DNA of 64,000 bases from Candidatus Mediterraneibacter surreyensis (GTDB lineage Bacteria > Bacillota > Clostridia > Lachnospirales > Lachnospiraceae), in NCBI GenBank assembly GCA_019118885.1, contig DWYB01000036.1:1-64000 (forward strand), given 5' to 3'. Below are positions 1 through 9,359 of this stretch, piece after piece. Every line of letters starts with the position of its first letter. Positions within the stretch are counted from its first letter, which is position 1. The notes beneath the pieces were generated by a model that did no database searches, had not been told where the DNA came from, and saw only the letters and a program-made list of their open reading frames with translations. The position numbers and the translations under genes are program-made.

Positions 1-423
1 TTTAACCATAGCATTGATGAAAAGGGAAGACTCATCATCCCGGCAAAGCTAAGGGATGACCTGGGTGACAGTTTTGTCATCTGTAACGGACTGGAAGGCT
101 GCCTCTTTGTATACTCTCAGGAAGAATGGAATAAATTTGTCGCTGAGCTTGAAACCTTACCACGTATGAATAAGGATGCCAGAATCTTTAAGCGTTACTT
201 CTTTGGAAGTGCTTCTGAGGGCAGCTTCGACAAGCAGGGGAGAGTTCTTGTTCCGCCGTCGCTCAGAAAAGCAGCGCATCTGGAGAAAGACGTTGTTCTG
301 GTGGGAGTCCAGGACCGTGTTGAGATCTGGGACAAGGCTCTGTGGGAGGAGCGCAGCCAGGTGAGTGAAGAAGATCTGGACGCTATCGCAGAGCGTATGG
401 AATCCATAGGAATCAGAATCTGA
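1..423 (+). CDS. mraZ: Transcriptional regulator MraZ (5' partial)
   Basis: MraZ is the conserved first gene of the dcw cluster. It is a DNA-binding protein that forms ring-shaped oligomers and represses its own operon. Reading frame 1 is open from base 1 to a TGA at 421-423, and the start codon lies outside the window. By comparison with B. subtilis MraZ only about six residues are missing. Two SpoVT/AbrB-like half-domains are visible: the first around 'SIDEKGRLIIPAKLR', the second around 'SFDKQGRVLVPPSLR'. The rsmH start follows 15 bp downstream, so the two are cotranscribed. The promoter and the MraZ-binding repeats normally found upstream are outside the window. Confidence 0.95.
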   Translation, partial: FNHSIDEKGRLIIPAKLRDDLGDSFVICNGLEGCLFVYSQEEWNKFVAELETLPRMNKDARIFKRYFFGSASEGSFDKQGRVLVPPSLRKAAHLEKDVVLVGVQDRVEIWDKALWEERSQVSEEDLDAIAERMESIGIRI

Positions 424-437
424 CTTAGGAGGAGACC

Positions 438-1373
438 ATGGCATTCAATCACACATCCGTCCTGCTCAGGGAGACAGTGGACGGGCTTAACGTCAGACCG
501 GACGGCATATATGTGGACGCAACGCTGGGGGGCGGCGGACATGCCTTTGAAGTGTGCAGCCGGTTAAATGACAAGGGGAGATTTATAGGTATAGACCAGG
601 ACGCCGACGCTATCGAGGCGGCGGGAAAACGTCTGGAAGGCTTCGGGGAGAAAGTCACGATAATACGGAGCAATTACCGTGATATGAAGCCGCAGCTCCA
701 CAAGATAGGCATTGATAAGGTCGACGGCATCGTCATAGATCTTGGCGTGTCATCCTATCAGCTTGATACAGCCGACAGGGGATTTTCATACCGGGTGGAT
801 GCACCTCTTGATATGAGGATGGATCAGAGACAGAAGATGACGGCGAAAGATATTATCAATGGTTACAGTGAATCGGAACTTTATCGTGTGATCCGGGATT
901 ACGGGGAGGACAGATTCGCAAAGAACATTGCGAAACATATTGTCGCAGAACGCGAGAAAGCACCGATCGAAACAACGGGACAATTGAATGAGATTATACG
1001 GCACGCCATACCGATGAAGATTCGGAAAACGTCGGGACATCCGTCAAAACGAACGTTCCAGGCGATCAGGATTGAACTGAATCATGAATTGGATGTGCTG
1101 AAAGATTCGCTGGATGAGATGATTGATATGTTGAATCCGGGGGGACGGATCTGTATTATTACATTTCATTCATTAGAGGACAGGATTGTAAAGAGTGCAT
1201 TCCGCAAGAATGAAAATCCATGTACTTGTCCGAGCCATTTTCCTGTTTGTGTCTGTGGGAAAGTCTCAAAAGGAAAAGTGGTGACGAGAAAACCCATCCT
1301 TCCCACTGTGGAAGAGATGGAGTCAAACAGTCGTTCAAAGAGTGCCAAGCTCAGGATATTTGAACGTTCGTAA
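438..1373 (+). CDS. rsmH: 16S rRNA (cytosine1402-N4)-methyltransferase RsmH (MraW)
   Basis: RsmH methylates N4 of C1402 in the decoding centre of 16S rRNA, using S-adenosylmethionine. The 311-residue product has the usual family length. The SAM-binding glycine-rich loop is seen near residue 30 ('[10 protein letters not shown]'), and a conserved '[18 protein letters not shown]' block lies near residue 230. A cysteine cluster near residues 260-280 ([13 protein letters not shown]) is typical of the clostridial form. The ATG is preceded by a strong Shine-Dalgarno sequence (AGGAGG) at a normal distance. It lies directly after mraZ, as in most dcw clusters. Confidence 0.97.
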   Translation: MAFNHTSVLLRETVDGLNVRPDGIYVDATLGGGGHAFEVCSRLNDKGRFIGIDQDADAIEAAGKRLEGFGEKVTIIRSNYRDMKPQLHKIGIDKVDGIVIDLGVSSYQLDTADRGFSYRVDAPLDMRMDQRQKMTAKDIINGYSESELYRVIRDYGEDRFAKNIAKHIVAEREKAPIETTGQLNEIIRHAIPMKIRKTSGHPSKRTFQAIRIELNHELDVLKDSLDEMIDMLNPGGRICIITFHSLEDRIVKSAFRKNENPCTCPSHFPVCVCGKVSKGKVVTRKPILPTVEEMESNSRSKSAKLRIFERS

Positions 1374-1462
1374 GCAACAGGGAGTAGTTAAGATATATGT
1401 TTACGTTCTGACGGGAAGGGGAGAGCCGGTCGGAACAAAAGCAGGGAGAGGAGCAGTTCGCT

Positions 1463-2005
1463 ATGGCAGCAGGGTATCACACATATAATTACAGAAGATC
1501 TGGTCAAAGGGGTAGAGATCAGAGGCAGTTCTATGTGTACGGAAATACCGTGCGCCAGGCGGAGCCTGTTCCGGTAAGAACACCGAAGGAGCGGCCGGCG
1601 CAGCCTAAGAGGACAAGCCGTCAGGTTGCGAGAAACAGAAACAGGGCTATGAGTATCAGTCCTGCGTATGCGGTATTTCTTACAGTGGCAGCAATATGTG
1701 CGGTTTTGATCTGTGTTCTGTATTTAAATCTGCAGTCAGATGTGGTAAGCCGTTCGGAGCACGTTACGGCGTTGCAGGAGGAACTTGCGGATCTTACGGA
1801 AGCAAATGATACGAAATACAATGCTGCGGCGGATTCGGTTAATCTGGAAACCGTGCGCGAGAAAGCAATGAATGAGATGGGGATGGTGTATGCATCAGAG
1901 GGAACTGTAATAGAATATGACAGTCCTGCCGGCGACTATGTCAAGCAGTACAGCGATATTCCGGAGAATGGAGTGCTTGCAAAGTCCAGCGATGCATCCC
2001 GGTAA
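1463..2005 (+). CDS. ftsL: FtsL-like cell division / septum formation protein
   Basis: This is a small bitopic membrane protein in the ftsL position, between rsmH and the first PBP. The N-terminal 65 residues are cytoplasmic and rich in Arg, Gln and Pro. One membrane segment follows at about residues 68-90 (AYAVFLTVAAICAVLICVLY). After it comes a short periplasmic-type region with leucine/coiled-coil character ('VTALQEELADLTEAND') and a 'NLETVREKAMNEMGM' block, which is characteristic of FtsL/DivIC proteins. FtsL works with DivIB and DivIC to activate FtsW and its partner PBP at the septum. Sequence conservation in this family is low, so the assignment rests on topology, coiled coil and position. 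Confidence 0.85.
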   Translation: MAAGYHTYNYRRSGQRGRDQRQFYVYGNTVRQAEPVPVRTPKERPAQPKRTSRQVARNRNRAMSISPAYAVFLTVAAICAVLICVLYLNLQSDVVSRSEHVTALQEELADLTEANDTKYNAAADSVNLETVREKAMNEMGMVYASEGTVIEYDSPAGDYVKQYSDIPENGVLAKSSDASR

Positions 2006-2046
2006 CATATTTCAGACAAAACAGATATAAATAAGGAAATTTTGAT

Positions 2047-4062
2047 ATGTCAGGCAGAAAAAGAAAGAAGAACAGATTTGAGTTTTTGACTAGAAAATTC
2101 CCGATTAGAATGCAACGAAAGCTGGTAATGCTATTTATGGCAGTGATACTGGCTTTTGTTGTTCTTATAGGAAGGATCACTGTGATCAATGCATCGAAAG
2201 GGAGCAGTTACACAAGGATTGTTTTGGATCAGCAGAATTATGACAGCAGAGTGATTGCGTTCAAGAGGGGAGACATTGTGGACAGAAATGGAACGAAGAT
2301 GGCAACCAGCGAACGTGTCTATAATGTGATACTTGATGTGGCTGTAATGACAGGAAACGGTGAGAAGGATGATTATATCGAACCTACAAAAGCAGTGCTT
2401 GAGGAATGTTTTGGGATTGACGGGAACACTGTGGATGATTTGATCGAGGAGCGTCCAAACAGTCAGTACGAGATCCTGAAGCGGGGGATTGATTATGAGA
2501 CGGCTCAGAAATTTAATGCCATAGATGAAGATGATAAAAATTATCCCAATGTCCGCGGCATTTGGCTGGAAGAGGACTATACAAGATCCTATCCGTATGA
2601 CAGTCTGGCCAGCGATGTGATCGGGTTTACATATGCCGGAAATGCAGGAGCTATAGGAATCGAGAGCGCCTACAACGATGTCCTGAACGGTACGGACGGA
2701 AGAGAATATGGATATTTTGATTCTGAATCTTCTCTGGAAAGAACAGTAAAACCTGCCAAGAACGGAAATACTGTTGTGTCTACTATTGATGTGACATTGC
2801 AGAGTATAGTGGAAAAAGCAATTAAAAACTTTAACGAGGGATTTGAAAAAGACGGAGAGCCGGGCAGTAAGAATACAGCGGTCATCGTAATGAATCCAAA
2901 TACAGGAGAGATACTGGCGGAGGCGTCTTATCCCAATTTTGATCTCAACAATCCCAGAGATCTGTCGCAGTTGTATTCAGATCAGGAGTGGGATGCCATG
3001 AGCGATGACGAGCAGCTTGAAGCGATGAATGATCTGTGGAGAAATTTCTGTGTCAGTGACGCTTATGAGCCGGGGTCGACTATAAAGCCTTTTACTGTGG
3101 CAGCAGCTCTGGAATCGGGAACGCTTAATGGTGATGAGACGTTCTACTGTGATGGCTCAAAAAATGTGCTTGGAGTAGATATAAGCTGTGCTCACAGAGA
3201 TGGACACGGAACACAGACGGTACAGGATGCTATCGCTAATTCCTGTAATGTGGCGCTGATGGACATTGCGCTGGATATGGGAAAGGATAATTTCACTCGG
3301 TATCAGAGTATTTTCGGATTTGGGAAGTATACAGGTATAGATCTCCCCGGTGAGGCGGAGACGTCCGGACTTCTATATTCTGCTGAAAATATGACGGATA
3401 TCGATTTAGCTACCAACTCATTTGGCCAGAACTTTAATGTAACGATGACACAGCTTGCATCGGCATTCTGTTCACTTGTGAACGGCGGTTATTATTATGA
3501 GCCTCATGTTGTAAAGCAGATTCAGGATGAGGAAGGCAACGTAATAGAGACAAAAGATCCTGTGCTGCTTAGAAAGACTGTTTCAGCTGAAACGTCGCGT
3601 GCCCTGAGAACATATATGAAAGCTACATTGGATTATGGTTCTGGTCAGGAGGCCAAAGTAGAGGGATATGATATCGGAGGAAAGACAGGAACAGCGGAGA
3701 AGCTCCCGCGAGGTAATGGAAAGTATCTTCTTTCATTTATCGGATTTGCTCCTGTGGATAATCCGGAAATCGTAATCTACGTTGTTGTGGATGAACCAAA
3801 TACGGATGCCCAGGCAAACAGCGGTTACGCACAGGGAATTGCCAGGGAGATTATGGAGGAGGCTTTCCCTTATCTGGGAATCACCACCATTGAGGAGAGC
3901 GGACAGGAGACAAAGACAGAGGGAACAGGCGTAACGCAGAGCGAGTATACGGATTATGACGAAAACTATGAAGAGACATATGATAATCCGGATGGATCTT
4001 ATATAGATGAAGATTATGATCCGGATCTGGATGACTGGGCCTCGGATGATACGGAAGAGTAA
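2047..4062 (+). CDS. Class B penicillin-binding protein (FtsI/PBP2B/SpoVD type) 1
   Basis: This is a peptidoglycan transpeptidase of the septal class B family, 671 residues. It has an N-terminal cytoplasmic basic stretch, one membrane anchor at about residues 27-47, and the PBP dimerisation domain starting at 'RGDIVDRNGTKMA'. The transpeptidase motifs are SxxK in 'EPGSTIKPF', SxN in 'ANSCNVAL', and KTG in 'GGKTGTAEK' (codons 3682-3690, residue 546). There are no PASTA repeats. Instead the last 60 residues form a very acidic tail rich in Asp, Glu and Tyr. A second PBP of the same class follows; whether this one is the vegetative FtsI/PBP2B and the other SpoVD, or the reverse, cannot be decided from sequence alone. 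Confidence 0.93.
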   Translation: MSGRKRKKNRFEFLTRKFPIRMQRKLVMLFMAVILAFVVLIGRITVINASKGSSYTRIVLDQQNYDSRVIAFKRGDIVDRNGTKMATSERVYNVILDVAVMTGNGEKDDYIEPTKAVLEECFGIDGNTVDDLIEERPNSQYEILKRGIDYETAQKFNAIDEDDKNYPNVRGIWLEEDYTRSYPYDSLASDVIGFTYAGNAGAIGIESAYNDVLNGTDGREYGYFDSESSLERTVKPAKNGNTVVSTIDVTLQSIVEKAIKNFNEGFEKDGEPGSKNTAVIVMNPNTGEILAEASYPNFDLNNPRDLSQLYSDQEWDAMSDDEQLEAMNDLWRNFCVSDAYEPGSTIKPFTVAAALESGTLNGDETFYCDGSKNVLGVDISCAHRDGHGTQTVQDAIANSCNVALMDIALDMGKDNFTRYQSIFGFGKYTGIDLPGEAETSGLLYSAENMTDIDLATNSFGQNFNVTMTQLASAFCSLVNGGYYYEPHVVKQIQDEEGNVIETKDPVLLRKTVSAETSRALRTYMKATLDYGSGQEAKVEGYDIGGKTGTAEKLPRGNGKYLLSFIGFAPVDNPEIVIYVVVDEPNTDAQANSGYAQGIAREIMEEAFPYLGITTIEESGQETKTEGTGVTQSEYTDYDENYEETYDNPDGSYIDEDYDPDLDDWASDDTEE

Positions 4063-4068
4063 AACAGG

Positions 4069-4122
4069 AATAACCCTGCAGAAGATGTAATAAGCTGTAA
4101 CAACATCTTTTGCAGGGTTATT
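4069..4122 (+). terminator. 20-bp hairpin between the two PBP genes, covering the second gene's RBS
   Basis: Bases 4069-4088 pair with 4103-4122 over 20 bp with a single G-U wobble, leaving a 14-nt loop. The right arm contains the only Shine-Dalgarno-like purine run (AGGG, 4114-4117) upstream of the ATG at 4128. No uridine tract follows, so a simple intrinsic terminator is less likely than an attenuating, RBS-masking or mRNA-stabilising hairpin. Confidence 0.75.
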
Positions 4123-4127
4123 ATAGT

Positions 4128-5852
4128 ATGAAGAACAAGACATATAATAAGAAGAAGATACTGGTGGTCTTTCTTGGAGCGGCTTTGATCCTGTGCGCTT
4201 TGATCGGACGGCTTGTCTGGCTGATGATCTTTGATGCAGAGTATTACCAGAAACTGGCTCAGGATCTGCATGAAAGGGAACGGGAGATAAAAGCGGCCAG
4301 AGGCGAGATAGTAGACAGAAACGGAGTGGTTCTGGCTGCTAACCGAACCGTGTGTACGATATCTGTGATCCACAGCCAGATTGAAGATCCGGAACGGGTC
4401 ATAGAAGTGCTCTGCTCGGAGCTTGAACTGGAAGAAAATGATGTGAGAAAACGAGTTGAAAAAGTGTCTTCTATGGAAAAAATCAAGACGAATGTGGACA
4501 AGGAAACAGGGGACAGGATCCGGGATTATGATCTGGCGGGAGTTAAGGTAGATGAAGACTACAAAAGATATTATCCGTTTGATGATCTGGCCTCAAGAGT
4601 GCTGGGATTTACGGGGGGCGACAATCAGGGAATTATCGGTCTGGAAGTAAAGTATGAAGACTATCTGAAAGGAACCAACGGCACGATCCTGACAGTGACG
4701 GATGCCCGTGGGGTTGAGCTGGATGCGGTGGCGGAAGATCGGATCGAGCCGGTTGCGGGAGAGACGCTTCAGGTGAGTCTTGATTATAATATTCAGGCTT
4801 TTTGCCAGCAGGCGGCAGAAAACGTTCTGGAGGAAAAACAGGCGGAAGCAGTTTCGATTCTGTTGATGGATCCGCAAAACGGAGAGATCTATGCCATGGT
4901 AAATGTTCCGGAATTTAATCTGAATGATCCTTATGAGCTGAATACGGGAGTGGATGAGGATAAACTTTCTGATGAAGAACTGCAGGAACAACTTAATCAG
5001 ATGTGGAGAAACCGATGTATTAATGATACGTATGAGCCGGGATCTACATTTAAGATCATTACGGCCTCCGCATGTCTGGAAGAAGGTGTTGTGTCACTGG
5101 ACGATACCTTTTTCTGTCCGGGATACCGGATCGTGGAAGACAGAAAGATACGGTGTCATAAGGTGGGAGGCCACGGACAGGAGACATTTGTACAGGGAAT
5201 TCAGAATTCCTGTAATCCGGTGTTTATGGATATCGGTCTTAGACTGGGATCAGATCGATTCTACGATTATTTTGAAAAATTCGGATTACTGAAGCTGACG
5301 AATGTAGATCTGCCTGGGGAAGCAGGCACGATTATGCACAGGAAAGAGGATATCGGAACGGTGGAGCTGGCTACTATGACGTTTGGGCAGTCTTTTCAGG
5401 TAACGCCGATCCAGATGGCCGTAACCGTCAGTTCCCTTATAAATGGAGGGACACGGGTAACACCCCATGTTGGCACGGCGGTGCTTGATGAAAACGGTGA
5501 AATAATAGATCGATTTGACTATGAAGTGGAGAAAGGCATTGTGTCAGCGAAAACATCAGAAACGATGCGGATGCTTTTGGAAAGCGTAGTATCTGAAGGA
5601 TCCGGGAAAAATGCTTATATTGAGGGGTATGAGATCGGAGGTAAGACGGCTACATCTCAGACTTTGCCAAGGAGTGCAAATAAATATATTTCATCTTTTA
5701 TCGGATTCGCGCCCGCAGATGATCCGCAAATCCTGGGAATGGTCATTATACATGATCCTCAGGGAGTATATTACGGCGGTACTATTGCAGCTCCTGTGCT
5801 GAGGGATATCTATGATAATGTCCTGCCTTATCTCGGGATTGAAAAAAAGTAA
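4128..5852 (+). CDS. Class B penicillin-binding protein (FtsI/SpoVD type) 2, variant KTA motif
   Basis: This is a second septal-type transpeptidase, 574 residues from the ATG at 4128; an in-frame TTG at 4110 lies inside the upstream hairpin and is less likely. The product has a short basic N-terminus, a membrane anchor at about residues 8-28, a dimerisation domain beginning 'RGEIVDRNGVVLA', and then the transpeptidase domain with SxxK in 'EPGSTFKII' and SxN in 'NSCNPVFM'. The third motif reads K-T-A (codons 5643-5651, residue 506) where class B PBPs usually have K-T-G. There are no PASTA repeats. In sporulating clostridia one of the two tandem dcw PBPs is normally SpoVD, needed for the spore cortex; either copy could have that role here. 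Confidence 0.92.
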   Translation: MKNKTYNKKKILVVFLGAALILCALIGRLVWLMIFDAEYYQKLAQDLHEREREIKAARGEIVDRNGVVLAANRTVCTISVIHSQIEDPERVIEVLCSELELEENDVRKRVEKVSSMEKIKTNVDKETGDRIRDYDLAGVKVDEDYKRYYPFDDLASRVLGFTGGDNQGIIGLEVKYEDYLKGTNGTILTVTDARGVELDAVAEDRIEPVAGETLQVSLDYNIQAFCQQAAENVLEEKQAEAVSILLMDPQNGEIYAMVNVPEFNLNDPYELNTGVDEDKLSDEELQEQLNQMWRNRCINDTYEPGSTFKIITASACLEEGVVSLDDTFFCPGYRIVEDRKIRCHKVGGHGQETFVQGIQNSCNPVFMDIGLRLGSDRFYDYFEKFGLLKLTNVDLPGEAGTIMHRKEDIGTVELATMTFGQSFQVTPIQMAVTVSSLINGGTRVTPHVGTAVLDENGEIIDRFDYEVEKGIVSAKTSETMRMLLESVVSEGSGKNAYIEGYEIGGKTATSQTLPRSANKYISSFIGFAPADDPQILGMVIIHDPQGVYYGGTIAAPVLRDIYDNVLPYLGIEKK

Positions 5853-5931
5853 GTGATGGTTTATACTAAATGAGATGTTCAAAAGGGGGGGGAGCCCCTG
5901 TATGAAACAAAAGAGATAAAGAGGTGGATTT

Positions 5932-6888
5932 ATGAGTAGTCATGTAGTGATTCCGGTGTTGATATCCTTTGCCATAAGCCTTGTGCTGGGGCCGGTGGTC
6001 ATTCCTTTTTTAAGAAAACTGAAGATGAAACAAACAGAAAGAACAGATGGCGTACAGTCTCATCTGAAGAAGGCGGGCACACCTACAATGGGCGGGATCA
6101 TTATTCTTATAGCTGTTGTTGTGACGTCGCTGTTTTATGTGCGGGATTATCCGAGGATTATACCGGTGCTGTTCCTTACAGTTGCATTTGGCCTTATCGG
6201 TTTCCTGGATGATTATCTGAAAGTTGTGTTGAAACGTTCTGACGGTCTGATGCCGATGCAGAAGATGGCTTTACAGATTGTCGTAACTGCGGTGTTTGCA
6301 TTTTATCTGGTGAAAGTGGCGGAAGTACCGCTTACTATGCTTGTTCCATTTTCCGGCGGATATTATTGGGATATCGGCTGGCTGGCGATCCCGGTTCTGT
6401 TTTTTGCGGTTATTGGAACAGTCAACGGAACGAATTTTACAGACGGACTTGACGGGCTGGCTTCCAGTGTGACGGTGCTCGTTGCTACATTCTTTACTGT
6501 TGTGGCAATCGGAACAGAGAGCGGAATCGAACCGGTGACCTGCGCGGTGGTTGGGGCCCTTCTCGGTTTCCTTCTGTTTAATGTGTATCCGGCGAGTGTG
6601 TTTATGGGAGATACAGGCTCTCTGGCACTGGGCGGTTTTGTCGCAGGAACGGCATATATGCTGCAGATGCCGTTGTTTATTATCATTGTAGGGTTTATTT
6701 ATCTTGTGGAAGTGGCGTCTGTCATTATCCAGGTTACTTATTTTAAGAAAACCGGCGGAAAACGTATCTTTAAGATGGCGCCGATCCATCATCATTTTGA
6801 ACTGTGCGGCTGGTCGGAGACAAGAGTGGTAGCGGTATTTTCTGTTATCACAGCGCTGCTCTGCCTGGTTGCTCTCATGGGGGTATAG
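5932..6888 (+). CDS. mraY: Phospho-N-acetylmuramoyl-pentapeptide-transferase MraY
   Basis: MraY is an integral membrane enzyme that transfers phospho-MurNAc-pentapeptide from UDP to undecaprenyl phosphate, making lipid I. It has 318 residues and about ten membrane segments. Family hallmarks are 'GTPTMGG' near residue 48, the catalytic aspartates in 'FLDDYLK' near 88, 'NGTNFTDGLDGLA' near 170, 'FMGDTGSLALGG' near 226, and the 'MAPIHHHFEL' HHH motif near 283. The ATG follows an AAAGAGGTGG ribosome-binding site. murD starts four bases after its stop, so the two genes are translationally close. Confidence 0.98.
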   Translation: MSSHVVIPVLISFAISLVLGPVVIPFLRKLKMKQTERTDGVQSHLKKAGTPTMGGIIILIAVVVTSLFYVRDYPRIIPVLFLTVAFGLIGFLDDYLKVVLKRSDGLMPMQKMALQIVVTAVFAFYLVKVAEVPLTMLVPFSGGYYWDIGWLAIPVLFFAVIGTVNGTNFTDGLDGLASSVTVLVATFFTVVAIGTESGIEPVTCAVVGALLGFLLFNVYPASVFMGDTGSLALGGFVAGTAYMLQMPLFIIIVGFIYLVEVASVIIQVTYFKKTGGKRIFKMAPIHHHFELCGWSETRVVAVFSVITALLCLVALMGV

Positions 6889-6892
6889 TACA

Positions 6893-8239
6893 ATGGATTT
6901 AAAAGGGAAAAAAGTACTTGTATTCGGCTCCGGAATAAGCGGGGAGTCCGCAGCTGAGCTTCTTGACAGAGAGGGAGCTGCTGTGATCCTCTACGATGGA
7001 AATGAAAAGCTGGATGCAGAGGAGATAAAGAAAAAGATGCCGGAAAATGTCCGGGTTGTGCTCGGGGCATTTCCGGAGGAGATGCTGGACGGACTGGATC
7101 TGACTGTCATGAGTCCTGGGGTTCCCACAGATCTTCCGATTGTGGAGAAGATGAGAGCAAAGGGGATCCCCATCTGGGGTGAGATCGAACTTGCTTATGT
7201 GTGTGGCAAAGGAGATGTCCTTGCTATTACGGGAACCAATGGAAAAACAACTACGACGTCTCTTCTTGGTCAGATCATGAAGAATTATAAGGAGAGTGTA
7301 TTTGTTGTCGGTAACATCGGTAATCCTTACACGAGTATTGTGCCGGAGACGAAAGCGGATTCGGTCATAGTGGCGGAGATGAGCAGTTTTCAGCTTGAGA
7401 CTGTGCATAGTTTCCGGCCGAGAGTGAGTGCGATCCTCAATATTACACCGGATCATTTGAATCGCCACCATACGATGGAGGCGTATATCGCAGCCAAGGA
7501 AAGAATTGCTGAGAATCAGACGAAGCAGGATTTCTGCGTCATTAACTATGAGGATGATGTGCTGCGGAAATTCGGGGAAAAGGTGGAAGCTCAGGTTCTA
7601 TATTTCAGCAGCCGGCGTAAACTTAACAGAGGTGTATACTTAGACGGAAAGACTATCATCTGTCAGATCGACGCTCCAATATCTGTCTGTGACACAGACG
7701 AACTGCAGATTCTTGGCACACATAATTATGAGAATGTGATGGCGGCTACGGCTATGGCATATGCGTATGGAGTGCCTGTGGAAGTGATAAGAAAGACACT
7801 TTTGGAGTTCAAAGGTGTGGAGCACAGGATTGAGTTTGTGGCGGAGAAGAACGGCGTTGCATATTATAATGATTCAAAAGGCACGAATCCCGATGCTGCT
7901 ATCCGGGGAATCCAGGCTATGAACCGTCCGACAGTTCTGATTGGCGGCGGCTATGATAAAGAATCCGCCTATGATGAGTGGATTCAGGCGTTTGACGGCA
8001 AGGTAAAGAAACTGGTTCTTATCGGCGCGACCAGGGATAAGATTGCGCAGACCGCCCGGAGCCTTGGATTTACAGATATCGTGATGGCAGATAGTTTTGA
8101 GGAAGCTTTTGAGAAATGCGTGGAATATGCACAGCCCGGAGATGCGGTGCTTCTTTCGCCTGCATGTGCGAGCTGGGGGATGTTTAAAAATTATGAAGAA
8201 CGCGGAGATAAATTCAAAGAACTTGTAGAACAACTATAA
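6893..8239 (+). CDS. murD: UDP-N-acetylmuramoyl-L-alanine--D-glutamate ligase MurD
   Basis: MurD is the cytoplasmic ATP-dependent ligase that adds D-glutamate to UDP-MurNAc-L-alanine. The ATG at 6893, just after the mraY stop, gives 448 residues starting 'MDLKGKKVLVFGSG'. A TTG further upstream in frame would overlap mraY and is not needed. The N-terminal Rossmann-like domain carries 'GSGISGESA', the central ATPase P-loop is 'TGTNGKTTTT' near residue 110, and the C-terminal domain contains 'YNDSKGTNPDA' and the final 'LLSPACASWGMFKNYEERGDKF' region typical of MurD. The Shine-Dalgarno sequence (GGGGG) lies within the end of mraY. Confidence 0.97.
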   Translation: MDLKGKKVLVFGSGISGESAAELLDREGAAVILYDGNEKLDAEEIKKKMPENVRVVLGAFPEEMLDGLDLTVMSPGVPTDLPIVEKMRAKGIPIWGEIELAYVCGKGDVLAITGTNGKTTTTSLLGQIMKNYKESVFVVGNIGNPYTSIVPETKADSVIVAEMSSFQLETVHSFRPRVSAILNITPDHLNRHHTMEAYIAAKERIAENQTKQDFCVINYEDDVLRKFGEKVEAQVLYFSSRRKLNRGVYLDGKTIICQIDAPISVCDTDELQILGTHNYENVMAATAMAYAYGVPVEVIRKTLLEFKGVEHRIEFVAEKNGVAYYNDSKGTNPDAAIRGIQAMNRPTVLIGGGYDKESAYDEWIQAFDGKVKKLVLIGATRDKIAQTARSLGFTDIVMADSFEEAFEKCVEYAQPGDAVLLSPACASWGMFKNYEERGDKFKELVEQL

Positions 8240-8253
8240 GGAGTGGATTTTGA

Positions 8254-9339
8254 TTGGAGCGTTCCAATAAGAAGCAGCATTATGACGAGACACTGCTGAC
8301 TGTAGTCGTGGTCCTTGTAGTGGTCGGGCTTGTGATGCTGTACAGCACCAGTTCATATAACGGTGAAGTAAAGTTTCATGATCCTTTTTATTACCTGAAG
8401 AAACAAGGATTTGCGACATTTATCGGATTTTTGGGTATGGCGATTGTAGCCAGGGTCGATTACCACAGATGGGCGGTGCTTGCGATTCCCGGCTATCTGA
8501 CAGCCATCGCCCTGTCAGTGGCAGTCATGCTCTTCGGCGACGAGTATAACGGGTCCAAAAGATGGCTGTCTTTAGGACCTGTTTCTTTTCAGCCTTCGGA
8601 ATTTGCCAAGGTGGCGGTTATTCTTTTTCTCGCATGTCTCATAACGAAATATGTGAAACGAATGGATAAATTTAGGACACTGGTGCTCATGATGCTGCCG
8701 GTCCTTCCGATCGTGGCACTTGTGGGAGCCAGTAACCTGAGTACCGCGATCATCATTCTTGGAATCGCTGTTGTACTTATTTTTGTTGCAAGTCCGAAAT
8801 ATTCCCAGTTTATCTGGATGGGGACGGCAGGAATTGGGTTCATGACTGTATTTCTGGCTATGGAAAGCTATCGTCTGGAACGGCTTGCGATCTGGCGCAA
8901 TCCGGAACGGTATGAGAAAGGATATCAGACACTGCAGGGGCTGTATGCCATCGGAAGCGGTGGGATTTTCGGCAGAGGTCTTGGCAATAGTGTGCAGAAG
9001 CTGGGATTTCTGCCTGAGGCTCAGAACGATATGATCTTTTCAATCATCTGCGAGGAACTGGGGCTGGCAGGAGCGGGGATTATCATAGTGCTGTTTTTCC
9101 TGCTGATATGGAGATTTTTTGTCATTGCAACACGGGCAAGGGATTTGCTGGGGGCTTTGATTGCTTCCGGTGCAATGGCTCATATGATGATACAGGTGAT
9201 TCTGAATATTGCAGTTGTCACCAATTCAATCCCTAATACAGGGATTACGCTCCCCTTTATCAGTTATGGAGGAACGTCTGTTGTATTCCTTCTGCTTGAG
9301 ATGGGGCTGGTACTTAGCGTGTCGGCATCGGCACAATAA
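8254..9339 (+). CDS. ftsW: Lipid II polymerase FtsW (SEDS family)
   Basis: FtsW is a SEDS-family glycosyltransferase that polymerises lipid II at the septum together with its class B PBP. The product has 361 residues and roughly ten membrane segments. Family motifs include 'GSKRWLSLGPVSFQPSEFAK' near residue 91, 'YQTLQGLYAIGSGGIFGRGLGNS', and the C-terminal 'NTGITLPFISYGGTS'. It starts with TTG at 8254, placed by the AAGGAG sequence about ten bases upstream; no ATG would keep the conserved N-terminus. murG, which often follows ftsW, is not here, and divIB comes next instead. Confidence 0.95.
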   Translation: MERSNKKQHYDETLLTVVVVLVVVGLVMLYSTSSYNGEVKFHDPFYYLKKQGFATFIGFLGMAIVARVDYHRWAVLAIPGYLTAIALSVAVMLFGDEYNGSKRWLSLGPVSFQPSEFAKVAVILFLACLITKYVKRMDKFRTLVLMMLPVLPIVALVGASNLSTAIIILGIAVVLIFVASPKYSQFIWMGTAGIGFMTVFLAMESYRLERLAIWRNPERYEKGYQTLQGLYAIGSGGIFGRGLGNSVQKLGFLPEAQNDMIFSIICEELGLAGAGIIIVLFFLLIWRFFVIATRARDLLGALIASGAMAHMMIQVILNIAVVTNSIPNTGITLPFISYGGTSVVFLLLEMGLVLSVSASAQ

Positions 9340-9359
9340 GATAAAGGAGGCAATTTTGG

